In this document: one piece after another, positions 1 to 13,223 of the stretch
Numbering within the stretch: position 1 is the first letter of the stretch
Layout of the letters: each line of letters begins with the position of its first letter
From: Ilyonectria destructans
Lineage: Eukaryota; Ascomycota; Sordariomycetes; Hypocreales; Nectriaceae
NCBI GenBank assembly: GCA_020740775.1
Contig: JAHEWK010000014.1
Location: forward strand, 2,046,001 to 2,110,000
Length of the DNA stretch: 64,000 bases
Reading direction: 5' to 3'
The notes under the pieces: generated by a model
Database searches by the model: none
What the model saw: only the letters and a program-made list of their open reading frames with translations
What the model was told of the DNA's origin: nothing
Position numbers and translations under genes: made by a program

Positions 1-1076
1 TTCGATCGAGGGATCGCTTTACGGTTCACGTCCCTGATTTTAATCACCCGGCTACCCGATCACCCGCGTTCCCGTGCCATGTGCTGTAGAGGTCTTGGCT
101 GGATTGCTTTATCCCTGGCTGGTCATCTACGAGAGACATTTCACAAAGCCGGCTCTTTATTCTAAGAATACTGTTTGCCTTGACCCCAGCAGAATCAACG
201 TGTCTGAGCTGACATAGACGCACCGTTGCGGGTACGTGATTAAGCTTGACGGCTGCCTTCACATATAATCCGCAATGACAGATGATAAAAGTTTGCACAT
301 ACTCGTTCTTTCCCTTTGACCACATCCATGCATGCCCTTGACAGATATCCTTGAACCGTGTATCTTTGAATCATGCATCACCATCTTGAGTCAACTGAAA
401 CGCCATGTCAATGCATCTGAGTTCTGGAAGGCTCCACCACCAAAATGTTCCATGATCCACCATCCCATCGCCAAGCCATTCCCATCGATCAACGTGCTGA
501 CAGCCGAGATCATCATGACAGTCTCACCGGGCTCGGGCCCTGGTGAAACGTCGCACAGGCAAACACCAATGGGATGCAGGAGTGGGTGGGCATTCTCGTA
601 TGCGAAAATGGACGGCACGTTTTCCGAATCTGACTGAATCCAGTCCCCTTTCCTACTGTGCACGGTCGGGAATGCGCCATTGGACAGATTGCCAAGAAAT
701 CACCCGTCTGTAAGCGATGGAGATCCCTGGGATTCAATCCGTATTGGCCCCTGAAGTGGACTTTGTGGCGCTGGACAAACAGGGGTGCCTTCATCTAAGA
801 CAAGTATGCATCCGGTTTTTGGACGACACGAAGACACACACTCATATACACTCATATACACACACACACTTCGACGCAGACAGGCAATAAGATGATGGCT
901 TATGATTGGGGCCTCAATTAATGGGGTGTTTGTAAAAGTAGCTATAATAATGCAAAAATGTTCTGGCCAATCCCCCAGATCCAATGACACTCCGGAGCAG
1001 TCCGCTCGACTGCGGGTGCCACACACGATGAAACAATATCTCAGCTTTCGCTTTTGTACAGGTGCAACTAGACCGT
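1..1076. other. Intergenic, no gene seen
   Basis: Only short overlapping reading frames on both strands, none with a recognisable domain, signal peptide or intron structure. There is a small CA/ATACA-type simple repeat near 836-870. It is the downstream side of the GPI-type gene that ends at 1077. Confidence 0.6.
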
Positions 1077-1673
1077 TTACAGAAGGGCAACGACGAAACC
1101 GGCGACGGCAATGGCAGCGGCGGCCATGCCAGTGTGGTGCGAGGCAGCACCGGTGGGAGAAGAGCTGCTGGACGAGCCGGTAGCAGAGGCCTTGTCGGAG
1201 CCGCTGGTGCCAGTGGCCTTGGCCTCAGAGCCCGAGTCGGAGCTGGACTTGGAGCCAGAGCCGGAGCCGGAGCCAGAACCAGAGGAGCCAGTCTCGCAGG
1301 CGTCGATGCCGGTGGCGTAGGAGCTGAGGGCAGGGCACTCGGAGAGAGCAGACGAGAGGGCTTTCTTGTTGTCGTCGTACCACGAGACGACCTCGGAGCT
1401 GTAGCTGGCGTACTCCTTGCTGAGGCTGGCGGGGGTCGAGAAGTGGCACGGGTCGGTCTGGGGGTGATCGAGGAGGTCGGAGACGATCGCCGCGGGGGGA
1501 GTGGGCACATCGGAGTAGATGTCGAGGATGGCGCTCTGGCACTGCTCGGAGAGGACGCCAGTGGCCGTGGCCGTGGCGCGGGCCTCGATCTCGCGCTTCA
1601 TGTTGGGGTGGGCCATGAAGTTGGCAGAGGCGGCAGAGGCCAGGAGGGTAGAGAGGAGGATCTTGGCCTGCAT
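1077..1673 (-). CDS. Secreted, probably GPI-anchored Ser/Gly-rich protein with four cysteines
   Basis: Single-exon gene of 198 codons. I start at the ATG at 1673-1671 because it opens a textbook signal peptide (MQAKILLSTLLASAASA, residues 1-17); the frame stays open 42 codons upstream but that stretch is not signal-like. The mature part has an N-terminal domain with four cysteines (contexts SEQC, DPC, SEC, DAC), then a low-complexity Gly/Ser-rich linker (about residues 128-175), and ends in a hydrophobic tail (about 180-198) with no charged residues after it, the pattern of a GPI attachment signal. It is probably a plasma-membrane or wall protein. The layout resembles small fungal 'infection structure' secreted proteins, but no function can be assigned. 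A TATA box lies about 118 bp upstream. Confidence 0.8.
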   Translation of the reverse strand: MQAKILLSTLLASAASANFMAHPNMKREIEARATATATGVLSEQCQSAILDIYSDVPTPPAAIVSDLLDHPQTDPCHFSTPASLSKEYASYSSEVVSWYDDNKKALSSALSECPALSSYATGIDACETGSSGSGSGSGSGSKSSSDSGSEAKATGTSGSDKASATGSSSSSSPTGAASHHTGMAAAAIAVAGFVVALL

Positions 1674-3705
1674 CTTGACGGATGGTGTAGAGTGGAGAGT
1701 CTTGAAGTAGAGATGGATAGTAGACTGATTGGGAGTGGGTGAGGATTGTTCAATGGAAACACTCGTCCGGATCGAGGAGAACCAGGCCTCTTTATACAAT
1801 CCCTAGCCTCTACAACGTTCAAGCCTTTCCTCACTCACGCTTCGCAGAGCTTCCCCGGAATGCTGCACAGCTAGGCATGGACTGGCACCAGCCTAGGCGT
1901 CTCAGCTTTGTCCTCCCGCGGGCGTCAATTTCCACAAGACACCGCAGCCAGACACCAAGCTAGCGCTTATCCAGAGACGGAGCAACTCGCTGGCCTACGC
2001 TAGGCAGACTCTTCTGGAGCGCCCCAAATTAAGTCTAATCTGAGGCTGGCTTTAGGGAGCTTTCTATTGTGCGGCAGGGGGCATAAGCGGACTGTCCTAT
2101 GAGATGGCGCTGAGGGATCCGCTGCCCGGATAGTGTGCCGAAGAAATGGCAGAGTTGCTAATTAGGGAGGACGGGAGAATATCCATCCCCCCTGGTCGCC
2201 TGTGACGGTGTGACTGACCAGTCCACTTGGGGTGGTCAATTGCAGGCGCAGTATCATTAACCGGCAAGCGTGGTGCCGACTGGGTTTCAAGGATCAGCCC
2301 TATGGTATTTGGTTGTGGGAGTGTGTTGGCACCACACAGACGGATACACGCACGACAGCGCGGCAATAGGATTGAACGGTACAAACTAACATGGCCCGTA
2401 CGAACAAACACGGCTTGCCAAGGTCAGAGGCGCAGAAACAAACAAAGCTCATCCCGAATGGCCTGGCAGGCATCCAGAGTTCAGCACAACCACCAAATGG
2501 TCCGGGCTGAATAGAGCTGAGTCCTAGCGGCCTGAGCATCACGACCAAGGCAGGTGGAGGTTGCTCTGATGACACAGCTGGACACCCATCACCACAGGCG
2601 TTCTGCCAAGCTGAACCGGCACGGCCACACTGTCATTGAGGACATTGCCCAACGTAGCGTCCTGGCAACCCGCGGGACTTGCCGCGGCACCTGGAGCCCA
2701 AGCTCTCGACGGCGGCGTCCTGGGAAAGATCAGCCCTGGAACTAAGAAGCGAGGAGCTGAGCAAGCCAGCCAATGGCGGCGATGGCGTCGCTGGCGATGG
2801 CGTCCGCCCTATGGCCGCAAGGCGATTCACGAGACCTCAGCATGGTGAAATGAGCCTTGGGTCTGGGCCTGTGCCAGCCCCGCGAGGGTGTGGAGATTGA
2901 CGCTACGGCTTGGAGAGCCGAGACGCCTAAAGACGATGGCTTCACCTCTGTGCCCTGCATGATGTCGTTTTTTGGAGGGAAGGGATAAAAAAAGAAAGGG
3001 GCTCGAAGGCTGTTTAGAGGTCGGATGGGGTCTGGGTCTCGATTAGGAAACTGCTGGCTGATAGAGAGCGTGCATTGTATCAATGGACTACGTCTGCGTC
3101 AGAAGAAAGAGAGTAGAAGTGGGAAAAGTGGAATTGAACTGCATGAAAGCCAGGCCCAGAGTCAATTGGATCCATGCTGGAGATCCATCCTCCGGTTTTG
3201 CAGTTGGCGAGCTTGCCCCTGAGGTCGAACGCCATCCCCCCTGCGCCGACGGTTCCTGACTGCTGCAGCCATGACAATTGCTGTCCCACGTCGCACAAAC
3301 CCGCACCCGCAGGGAAATGGGACGTTGACACGAGTAATGGCGGTGCAATGATAAGCGTCTGGTGACAAGCTCTCAGCCCCAAGCCACCCATGGCTCTAGC
3401 TCTCCCCCACGAACGATGTGGGCTAACCAGGAGTGAAACAAAGGACGGCGCTCTCAATTAGACCGTGGTTCTGGACTCAAAGTTTGATTTTGGGTTGGGC
3501 CGCTGACGGCTGGAGGCTGTAGATTAGGTTGCGTCCGGCGAGATGGGATGGTGGAGAGACGATGCAGGCAGATGAAGGGAGGATGCACAATTGCACAAAG
3601 ACGGAACCGGTATGCCTATCCAAGTTATTCAATTAGGTCTCATTATGAATTATCCAATATTCTTTTTGGCTGCAAGGAAATCCATCCACCCTCCGTCGTC
3701 ATTCA
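1674..3705. other. Intergenic region between two minus-strand genes
   Basis: Promoter side of the GPI-type gene (TATA box at 1791-1796) and 3' side of the chitin deacetylase gene. Several overlapping 60-125 codon frames occur on both strands, but none has domain, signal peptide or splice support. No repeat or RNA gene recognised. Confidence 0.55.
1791..1796 (-). promoter_or_regulatory. TATA box of the GPI-type protein gene
   Basis: TATAAA on the minus strand, about 118 bp upstream of the chosen ATG at 1673. It supports that start, because the in-frame upstream ATG (1799) would lie on top of the TATA box. Confidence 0.5.
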
Positions 3706-5084
3706 TCACTTTGACGACCCGCAAGTCCCATATCCGCTCTGGCAGCCGGTGCCGCAGTACGCCGACTCCGAACCACACCATCCGGCCGAGGAGCAGCACG
3801 TTGCGCCGGGCTCTTCGATGCACGTCGTGCCGAAGTTGGCGCCGCAGCGGCCGTTGATGGTGATGGGCGGGCTGCCGCTTGCGGTGCTGGACGACGTCGA
3901 AGTCTTCGTCGTTCCCTGGGTGGCCGTTCCAGTCGCCGTCGAGTCCGACGAGTTGACGGACCGGTACCAGTTCGCCTTGGGATCGTTCAGGCACTCGCCA
4001 ACCGTCACCGAGTTGAAGCCGTTCGCGACCAAGGACTTGAGCATGTACTCGGTCAGGTTGTACACCGACTGGTACACCGGGTCGTGCTCAATGGCCAGCC
4101 ACTTGGTAGTTGCCGTGCCGGCGCCCTCGACGGCCGCGTCCCAGATGTCCTTGGAGTCCTGAATCAGGTCGGCGCTGTCGTGCAGGTAGCCCTCGGTGTC
4201 GAGGTTGAAGTAGGTGACGTGATAGCCCAGCTCGCCGAGCCAGGCGTCGGTCGTGGCGTTGCTGGCCGAGTACGGCGGCCGCATGTACGTGGGGAAGTAT
4301 CCCAGGATGTCGGCGAAGGCGATTTCGTTGTACACCATCTGGTTCCAGAATTTGGCCTTGCTGAGGGTTGTCAGACGCTGGTGCGACCACGTGTGGGAGG
4401 CGACTTGATGGCCGTCGGTGATCATTCGCTTGATCAGGTTGGGCCAAGCTGTTGTTGCGTCGTTGATGGCTCCTTTGCCGAGGTTGCGGCCGGTGATGTA
4501 GAAGGTGGCCTTGGCATCATACTCCTTAACAGACGTCAGTATACTGCTGACAACTGGTGTTAGACCCAACTTACCGCAAGGAGGTCGAGCAGATCCTCGG
4601 TATAGGTGTAAGGGCCGTCGTCATACGTCAGCGCGATATCGCCATACTGCTCGCAGTGATAGATGGCCTGTCCGTACGGGATACTTCCCAGCGCCGGCCG
4701 GGCGATGTTAGTAGTATCCGGCCCCGACGGCCGGACGTTTGCATCGCAGGCCGGGCCGTACTCGATCTGGCACGACGGCGCCGAGCAATACAAGAAGCCG
4801 TTTCCGCACCATCTGCGGCGGTTCAGCACACTGCGAGTTGGACGGACCGTGGCAACTTACCCGGCGCTGGAACAGCACTCGGTGCTTGAGCAGACGGTGC
4901 CGAAGCCAGTGCCGCATCTGCCGTCGGTCGAGACCTGTCGCTTCTCGAGGTCGATGCTCGACTGCCGGTCAATCAGAGCGCGCCTGTTGTTCCGGGACTG
5001 CTCTAATGCCTCCCGTACGAGGCTGTTGGCATGGACGACTGTGCCGGCCGCCGCAGCAAAGGTCAACGTACTCAATCCTTTCAT
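3706..5084 (-). CDS. Chitin deacetylase (CE4/NodB) with two CBM18 chitin-binding domains
   Basis: Secreted polysaccharide deacetylase that removes N-acetyl groups from chitin in the wall. Three exons: 5084-4861, 4812-4575 and 4524-3706 (introns 48 and 50 bp, GTAAGT donors, phases match), giving 426 aa. Residues 1-20 form a signal peptide, followed by a KR-type pro-region. The first CBM18 (hevein-like, CGTGFGTVC...CCSSAGWCG) is split by intron 1. The NodB domain shows motif 1 TYDDGPY, motif 2 SHTWSH (metal-binding His) and motif 3 RPPYSA. After a Ser/Thr linker comes a second CBM18 (CGANFGTTC...CCSSAGWCG) at the C-terminus. Flanking chitin-binding modules on both sides of the catalytic domain are known in fungal CE4 enzymes. 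Chitin rather than another polymer as substrate is inferred from the CBM18s. Confidence 0.93.
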
Positions 5085-8000
5085 GGCTTATTGTTGAAAC
5101 GAGTGACTGAAGAACGAACGGACAAGTCTGAGAGACCACAAAGCTATACGTTCCCGGCGTCCTGGATCTACTGCGAACCAGCTCTCCGGCTTCAAGCGTG
5201 GGAGACGGGCTATATACATGCATACCACGCTGTACATGCCGTCCGTGAGCGCACTGCCGACGCAAAAGAACTCATGGATTCCGCGTCCCTCATCCGCATT
5301 CGCATCCCCAACCCCAGCAGCGATCCTGGGCGCCATCATCATGCCTGCGGGTGGAGAGGATGACGGGCGAACCAGCCGCGCCAAGCCAATATCTCGTCGG
5401 CACTGTATCACAACCAGGGTGGACGTGGCGTCCGGGTTTAATGGCCTGCGCACGCCAGCGACCAGCCCGCGGTCGATCCTACTTGGCACTTCCGGCCGGC
5501 GTCCGATATCACGTCGGCAATTGGCGCCACATCGGGACGGAGGCAGCCCGGACGGCGTTGACGGCTGGCGTGTTCGTCCGAGGGCGTCCAATACTGCGTA
5601 CACCGTTTTCGGTATTGGCGAGGCAGCTCCGGTTCCTGGCCCTGCGAGAATAAGGTCGGGCTGCATGATGTGAGCTGCAGCGGGCCACGCCGGCGAGAGC
5701 CTCGTATTCCCCAAGCCCGAATATGCACGCAGGGCTTGCGCTGTCGGGCTTCGGGAGGATTACAGTGTTACGTGCGAGTGCGAGGTGGACCTGCGAGTAC
5801 CACCAACCAACTGAAAACACCACCGCTGTCGGGTTCATCGATGTAGGGCTGCTGCGCGTTGGCTGCCGTCCTGCTTCATTTTGATAGTACGACATGTCCA
5901 CGTCCCGCGTCTCCACGCGCCAGGATTCCCCGTTCTTTCGTCTTCTCAGCTGGACGCGAGCCTCCCGTGATTGGACGCGGGTGACATCCCATTGCAGCAT
6001 GCAGTTGGGAACGTCGCTCTTTGGCAAGCCAGCCCGTATATGCCCAGCTTTCCCTCGTCCTCCATCCCGGCTCCCCTTGCTTCGGGTTCCACCCAATGCG
6101 GATCCCCTGAGCTTTTCTTAGATGTACGGTGCCTCGCGGACAGGGGAAATGTGCTGCGAGGCCAATGGGTTGACGACGAGTTGGCCCACCCAGATCTGCA
6201 CGATGCGTCTCAGCTTGACTGTGAAAGGTCCAGCGTTCCAACCCAACTGAGCTGCTCTGTACACAAGGGCAAGGTTCCGAATCGAGATGGGAATAACAAA
6301 CAAGAAGAAGCAAAATATTTTCCGAGCCGCAGAGCTTCCCTAGTCAGTGACGACAGGGCTCTCCGGCACATTCAATTCTCTGCAAGTATTAGTAAGTAAG
6401 TGATGACTCGATTTCTTCTTTGGGAAACCCGCCTGAGGCCATTTCGTCGTCACCTCATTAGATTAGCATCACACAATCCTCAAAACCTCTTCATTTTTCG
6501 CTGCTTAACCACTCTGCTTTGCATCAAGATGACAGACGTGGATTCGATCGACTGCTTCCATCAGGCGATCGGCGCTAAAATCATCAAGTTTGGGATAATT
6601 GTCCGAAGCTCGTCGATGTCTCCACAAATGAAGCCGATGAGGCCATTGTATGAAGTCACGTGATGCTAATGAGAGGAAACAAACTCGAAGGTCAAGGCCA
6701 TCAACAAATATTGGATGTGATAGTCTCTTATTTGCTGAGATGTCATCTTGTCTATGCGTAATTCTCCTGCACCTAAATATTTTCGGAATCTGGGACAATT
6801 CCATGAGGCCCCAACCGCTCTGTCTTATCTCCTCGTATGGTTTACCCTATACTCACCATTGTCTCGACTTCTGTAACCAAACGACCATCCGTGTATTTGT
6901 ATGTGAACATTATGTCTTATTGAGAGTATATCCTGGTCATTAACTGGTATATAAATGATCCTGGGGCGGAATATTCTTGATATGCAACTTAAGTGTAGGA
7001 GCCATGTCAGAAGACCTTAGCAATAACCTTTGCAGCCTACAAGGAGCGAGTATGTGGATCTGTAACACCGTCATTACACCTGGGGCACCTAGGTGTCTAT
7101 CAAAGATCGAAAGATTAAGGCATTGACCTCTCCTAGTATTTTGAGAGTATTTATTGTATGTGGAAACTCTGTGGTGCCGAGGATCATGATGAAGCAAGTA
7201 CAAGGCCAAGGGGTCACTTATTGAATCCTTGTGGCTGACTGGCTGTACATAGGCATGGGTTCCAGGCGACATGAGGTAGAATGAACAAAAATGACAAGCT
7301 GTGCTGTTTAATTTATTCCTTGATTTGTTGCATGTTCTTCCGGGGCAAAGATCCCCGTGATTCATCCGCGAACAAAGCTGATCAAAATATATCTTAACAG
7401 AACCTCACATACTCACATTCTCGCAGGACTCCGTTCTGCCGAGCCTAGCAGTCAAACTACCCAGACCATCTGGGCCCTTGTACTGTAATATGTAAGACGC
7501 ACCCACTTGAAAACACTTCAAGATGGCAGTCCCTCGCACGACATCTGTCCTGGTTCTGATATGTGCTTGTCTGCCTTGGGTCTGGCATCGAGCGATAGGG
7601 CACCTCCGACTGCTACACCTCAGGGTAAAAGGTTGGGGATTGATCACAATGGTAGCAATCACCGAAGTGCTCCAGCTTCCCCATAAGGCCTATACGCCCT
7701 GGAGTACTGTTACGGGGGACTAACCCTTAACATCGAGAATCTACTACATCGACTGAGAATAGTGACGAGGCTGACCGTACCACTGTCGTGCGCAACTTTG
7801 TCTTCCATAGCCTGATTTGTCTACATGATCCTCCAGTTCCAAGCCTGCCCCCGCCCCGGAGATGAGTTCTGTGGACATTGTTTAAGACTGGTTTTTTCAC
7901 GACCGGAATAATTAGATGTCATTATTCCCCACCGTGATTGCTCGTAACATTAGCTGACGGCTACCATTAAGCTATTGGTACGCGATAATGACTTATAGCC

Positions 8001-11000
8001 CGGTGGTTCGGAACCAACGCAGACCATTGACTCCGTACGTAATGTACTAGAGCCCTCTGGACCGATGGTGTGGATTCGGAAACCGAATGATTGCAGTAGC
8101 TCCCGAAGAACCGTTCCGGTCGATAGTTCGTTGTTACGTAACCTATCCACACGGCCTTGGTAGTGAATATCCACTCGTGGGATTTGGTGTCTGTGAATCA
8201 AAGAACGGATATTTCTCGACACGCCTTTCAGTCAATCGTCTGTAGTCCTGTGACGATGTCCATGATGAGGATAGATGGATGCATCCGTTATATCCGATTA
8301 ACCGCTATTCAATTACGAACATCCTTGCACCTCTGGTTAGCTTAGGTCATGCTGAATGGTCCAAGATCGGCTTAGACAGGAGTGCTATTCTTGACAAGAC
8401 TTCCATACTCAACACCTTCAATGAAGGAACAAAGAATGCCTGTTACTCAATAAGTAATCACTGAATTTTTGATAAGGCCTATTGATGTAGAGTTTGGCAA
8501 AGAAGCAACTGTAGTGTCCATTGTGGCTGCAGCATGTAGTCGACCGTTTGATACTCTAATTGGCTTGGCTTCCACAGACCTGTCAGGCACTCTGTGGCTC
8601 AAGGTCAAGTATACTCACCGCGGTCCAATTTCCCTCCCGCTTCCTGTTTGATCATGGTACGATGACCGCAACTCAGCTATTCCTGACTGAGCGGTTCCCA
8701 CTCTACTAGTGTTTGGCAGAAAATCTTTTCATAAAAACTAAACATTTCATTCCAGAACCTCTCGTACCCGCCACCTACCGAATTGCCTTTGTCTAACCCT
8801 ATTCCGGGCGAACTTCTGCAGCCCTGTGGTTCTTGGCCCACCAGTCGGGCCGCTGCGTGGCTTGATTGTGATGGCTTCGTCCTACATGGTCGCGTGACCT
8901 TGCCACTGTCCCAAGCCTTTAGTCATGTCTTCCGTACCATGCCCTGCTTGAGTCTGCTATTAATGATGGTCTTGGCTTGTTTACTTGTTCACCTTGTTCA
9001 AGGCGGAATAGGTCCGCGATAATATATGAACAGTTAAGAACGAGGGATCGCTGTGCCTAGACGGAGGATCTCGGTACGGGAGTGATCTGACGCGGTTCGC
9101 ATGACAAGACGACCCAGACATCAGGTCCGGACTGAAACGCGGGGCTTCACCTCAAGAAGGCATGGCAGAGTGGAGTTTGATGTCCGACCCAATGTCCCAT
9201 TCATGATTTCCATATGCACTCCACATGGCCGCCGTTGAAGGAGCTTTTTGGGAGGGTGACAGCGGAATGATCTGCCCTGTGATATCCATGGTGGGGGTTC
9301 TTCATGACTTGCGCAAACGATGCAACACCACTAGTCGATGCTGCCTCGGCTTGGGACCCAAGGAATGAATGGAATGCAGCGCACGAGGAGCCAAGACACA
9401 TGGCATGGAGGAAGCGTGGGGAGAGACTGAGGACTGTGAGGACCGTGAGGACCGCAAAGTGACGCTACGTCGATGTGGTGGACCCTCCCAAACCCCCGGT
9501 ACGGGATCGCTTCGCTAATATTGTTTGCGTGGGATGACTCGGGGATAAAATTCTTCTTGGCCGTACTGTACGTAATTCCTGTTGCTCAAGCTCCCTCCCG
9601 CTGGCCCGATGACTAGCCCAGCGAGAATCTGGCCGCCGCTAGGAACCCAGGACCTTTGGAAGTCGTCTGGCGTTCACTTATCAATCTACAGTTCAGGCCA
9701 AAGTCTGCACCATGCGCGAGACTACGGGCCTTGAGAAAGCCACAAGCGTGCTGTATTGTCCGATCTAAACTCTGTCTGCGCCGCCAAACACGACCAGGTG
9801 GGCTCGAGCGCAAACCTCCCTGGCCGTTTATAGGAGGACGTACGAGAGGAGCTGACTGTTTCCACTTGGTGGGCGGGCGGCCAAGCTAATTTGGATGCAT
9901 CATGTATGGGGTGGAGCAAGGTCACGTTGCATCCACTGCAAACACCCTGCATTTCGAACGGCCAAGCATCGGACGTTCCGCGACAAGGCACATGGCCGAG
10001 AGAATCTCGAAGGATTGAAATGGTTTGGGGGGTCTAGCGCTGGGTCGACGGACATTCTCGTGCACTAACAAGGGAGCTGGGCGACTGAGCGGACGACGGA
10101 GGGGACGAGGGGCCTTGGCGGGATGAGAGAAAGAGAAACTCGCCGCGTCATCCCGGATTGAGGAAGATTATTCGACGTCTGGTGAACATGAGATGCTCAA
10201 GCAAAGCACAAAGCAGGCCTGCTGCATATGCCGTTGGTGGAGTAGCCGACAGTACGACGTTCGCCGTCTCACTGCCATCACACATCACACTCTCCTCCAT
10301 GCTGCAGCCCTCCCACGACCATAGCGGGACGCCCGAACTCCCGCACACTGCGGCGCTTCGGCACTTGGACGCTGCTACAGTACGAAGTACAGGTTCCTAC
10401 AGGCCTCTCTCCGGTGGCCCTCCGGAGGCCGAAAGGCCCGCACCAACAGACACAAGACGATCACTGCCGCTTCCGTGGCCCTCCCCTGTTGCACTAACGC
10501 AAACGCCCCCCGTCACGGCTCCACTCGCAAGGCCCAAACCATGCCGTGATCCTCTCCATGGGACGCTCCATCGACCGGGCAAGCTTGGCCAAGATCAAGA
10601 TCAGGATGCGACTCGCTGTCGGTGAACCCGCCCATCACTGCCGCCAAGGATGAGGAGGCGAGGAAAAGGCCTCACCAAGAGGCAACATGGAGAGAGCTTA
10701 CTGCGAGGCAGAGCGACTGCGGGGCGAGCATGGGGGGTCGCCAGGCAGCTGTTTAGCTGGGATATGGCCATCATGTTATTATTCCTGAGCTGTTCGCGGG
10801 GAGGCGGACACTTTGCTGCGTGTGTCTCGGACCGCCAGGGGAAGTTTTCGACGGCTGCAAAAAGACTCACTGCCAGGCACCTTACGTAGGTATGAGATCG
10901 GCATTTCCGGCCATTAAGAGTAAAAACATGCCGAGCAACAGGCAAAAAGAAGCCAACTTCGAAGCCTTCCGCGCACCAAAGGATCCAAGGATTGACTGAC

Positions 11001-11459
11001 TCTTCCCTCCCACGCCAAGCCTCGCGTCTCACGAATCAACGTCTCGTCCACGTCCGAGCTCGGCCATTTACCTAAAATCGATCCGGGTCGACCGAACCCT
11101 TCCTTTCGCCTCTAATGAGATTCCTGGTCCCTCCGATGCTTCTTTCTTTCCCGCGCGTGGGCTTGACTGGCATGTCGTTGGTTGCCCCCCCCTCGGGACT
11201 AAGCCAGTCTTAAGCAAGTGAGCCGATACCAAAGGTCGCCTGACAGGCTCTTAGTTCCATCTGATTAGGGCCGTCGGGGAGAAGAAAAAGAAAAGTTTGC
11301 AGAGTTGATCTAATCAATCTCCCGAGCGGCTGCCTCTTTGGGTCGGCTCTGCGCGGCGTCTATATCAACCTGCCAGCGCCTGCTCTTCCTCCCCTCGATC
11401 GCTAGACGCTATTCCCTTCACCAGCACAGTGGAAGCAACTTGACAATTGTTTCTTCACC
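5085..11459. other. 6.4-kb gene-poor region
   Basis: I find no reading frame with a recognisable domain, signal peptide or consistent splicing. The longest frames (for example 5088-5714 and 5509-6096, both minus) overlap each other and read Arg/Pro-rich antisense-like sequence. Base composition shifts from GC-rich (5.1-6.1 kb) to AT-richer (6.4-8.9 kb) and back. The last 500 bp is the siderophore transporter promoter. One isolated CGGCTCCAC 9-mer occurs at 10516-10524. A non-coding RNA or very small gene cannot be excluded. Confidence 0.5.
5211..5216 (-). promoter_or_regulatory. TATA-like box of the chitin deacetylase gene
   Basis: TATATA about 127 bp upstream of the chitin deacetylase ATG at 5084. 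The spacing is similar to that of the TATA box of the neighbouring minus-strand gene. Confidence 0.4.
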
Positions 11460-13223
11460 ATGTCGTCTCCAATCAAGGACGCCGAGATCAAAGAGACCGG
11501 CGTGGACCTCCACCCGGAGGAGCACAAGTCGGCCGCGGACGCTGTGCGCAACGCCAAGTCGCCCGGAGTGGTGCGCATCGAGGCCATCTCGTCCGTCATC
11601 ACCTTCACCGACCGCATCTTCATCTTCTTCGGCGTCTTCCTCGTCGCCTACGCCTACGGACTCGACGGCACCGTGCGCTACACCTACCAGCCGTACGCCA
11701 CCGCCTCCTTCGCCAACCACTCGCTCGTGTCGACCGTCGCCACGCTGCGCGCCGTCATTGCTGCTGCTGCCCAGCCCACGGCTGCCAAGATTGCGGATGT
11801 GTTTGGCCGTGTTGAGCTCATCTGTCTCTCCGTCTTCTTCTATGTTCTGGGCACGATTATCGAGTCTGTCTCTGGCAATGTGTCCCAGTTTGCTGCTGGC
11901 GCCGTCATCTACCAGATTGGCTACACCATGATCATCCTCCTTGTCGAGGTCATCATTGCCGACATTACCTCCACGCGTGCCCGTCTCTTCTTCAGCTACA
12001 TCCCAGCCCTGCCCTTCATCATCAACACCTGGGTCAGCGGTGACATTACCGCGGCCGTTCTCAAGACCACCACCTGGCATTGGGGTGTTGGCATGTGGTG
12101 CATCATCTACCCCGTCTGCGCCCTGCCACTCATCATCAGCCTGTCTCTTGTTGGCCGCCGCGCTAAGAAGCAGGGTCTTTTGGTCAACTACCGGTCGTCC
12201 TTCCAGGAGTTGGGCTTCCAGAACCTGGCCGTCGAGCTTTTCTGGCTATTGGATGTCATCGGCATTATCCTCCTCATTGCCGTCTTTGCTCTCATCCTCG
12301 TCCCCCTCACCATTGCTGGTGGTTTCCAGGCCAAGTGGAGCGACGCCCAGGTTGTTGCTCCTCTCGTCATCGGCTTCGTCTGCATCCCCTTCTTCATTGT
12401 CTGGGAACTCCGAGCGCCGCACCCGCTTGTACCTTTCACCATCATGACCGACCGAGCCATCTGGGGCGCCATGGGAATTGCCGTCCTGCTCAACTTTGCC
12501 TGGACCATGCAGGGTGATTACCTCTACACGGTCCTCATCGTGGCCTTCAACTTCAGCATCAAGGCCGCCACCAGAATCACCTCTCTCTACTCATTCACCA
12601 GTGTGCTTACCGGAACCTTCCTTGGTCTCATCGTCTACAAGCTTCGCCGTCTCAAGTACTTCATTGTCGCCGGTACTTGCCTGTTTATGGTCGCCTTTGG
12701 TCTTCTCATTCGCTACCGTGGCGATCCCACCAGCAGTGGCCGTGCCGGTGTTATTGGCGCCCAGGTGTTCCTCGGTTTCGCTGGTGGTATGTTCCCGTAC
12801 CCTGCCCAGGCCCTTCTTCAGGCCCACGTCAAGCACGAGAACCTTGCAGTCATGACTGGTGTCTATCTGGCCACCTACAACGTTGGCTCCGCCCTCGGAA
12901 ACGCCGTGTCTGGAGCCATCTGGACCCAACTCCTGCCCTCCGCCCTGGCCAAGAACCTCGCTGGCATCAACGAGACTCTGGCCGTGTCCGCATACGGAGA
13001 CCCTTTCACTGCCGCCATGGAGTGGCCCATGGGTACTCCCGAGCGTGATGCCCTGGTCCACTCTTACCAGCACGTCCAGCGTTACTTGACCATCACCGGT
13101 ATCTGTCTTTGCATCCCGCTCATTGCCTTTGCGATGTGCCTCCGCAACCCCAAGTTGACCGGCGACCAGAACTTGGTTGAGAAGAAGGGCAATTCTACCA
13201 CCAACGAGCCAGTCAGCGCTTAG
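11460..13223 (+). CDS. Siderophore-iron transporter, MFS (MirB/Sit1/Arn type)
   Basis: Intronless 587-aa membrane protein of the siderophore/H+ symporter family of the major facilitator superfamily, which imports ferric siderophores at the plasma membrane. A 45-residue hydrophilic N-terminus precedes about 14 hydrophobic segments, the number usual for this family. Family-like features are the first-helix block ending [20 protein letters not shown], the conserved block around ADVFGRVE after TM3, and the late-loop pattern in which a hydrophilic segment (about 505-535, [10 protein letters not shown]) separates the last two helices. Strong codon bias towards C-ending codons suggests high expression. 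A TATATCA sequence lies about 99 bp upstream. I saw no clear HGATAR iron-regulator site upstream. The substrate siderophore cannot be told from sequence. Confidence 0.92.
   Translation: MSSPIKDAEIKETGVDLHPEEHKSAADAVRNAKSPGVVRIEAISSVITFTDRIFIFFGVFLVAYAYGLDGTVRYTYQPYATASFANHSLVSTVATLRAVIAAAAQPTAAKIADVFGRVELICLSVFFYVLGTIIESVSGNVSQFAAGAVIYQIGYTMIILLVEVIIADITSTRARLFFSYIPALPFIINTWVSGDITAAVLKTTTWHWGVGMWCIIYPVCALPLIISLSLVGRRAKKQGLLVNYRSSFQELGFQNLAVELFWLLDVIGIILLIAVFALILVPLTIAGGFQAKWSDAQVVAPLVIGFVCIPFFIVWELRAPHPLVPFTIMTDRAIWGAMGIAVLLNFAWTMQGDYLYTVLIVAFNFSIKAATRITSLYSFTSVLTGTFLGLIVYKLRRLKYFIVAGTCLFMVAFGLLIRYRGDPTSSGRAGVIGAQVFLGFAGGMFPYPAQALLQAHVKHENLAVMTGVYLATYNVGSALGNAVSGAIWTQLLPSALAKNLAGINETLAVSAYGDPFTAAMEWPMGTPERDALVHSYQHVQRYLTITGICLCIPLIAFAMCLRNPKLTGDQNLVEKKGNSTTNEPVSA

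Noticed and set aside
914..1742. Long overlapping frames on both strands over the GPI-type gene (198 and 226 codons)
   Set aside because: They are Pro/Arg/Gly-rich shadows of the low-complexity coding sequence; only the minus frame at 1077-1673 has a signal peptide and GPI-type tail.
4084..4563. 159-codon plus-strand frame over the chitin deacetylase
   Set aside because: Antisense shadow; the minus strand encodes the NodB motifs with consistent introns.
5088..6096. 208- and 195-codon minus-strand frames upstream of the chitin deacetylase
   Set aside because: No domain, signal peptide or codon bias like the neighbours; they overlap each other in different frames and include the chitin deacetylase promoter.
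10516..10524. A perfect CGGCTCCAC copy outside the cluster
   Set aside because: It is isolated, about 940 bp from the siderophore transporter ATG, and one chance copy on both strands of the left half is not surprising.
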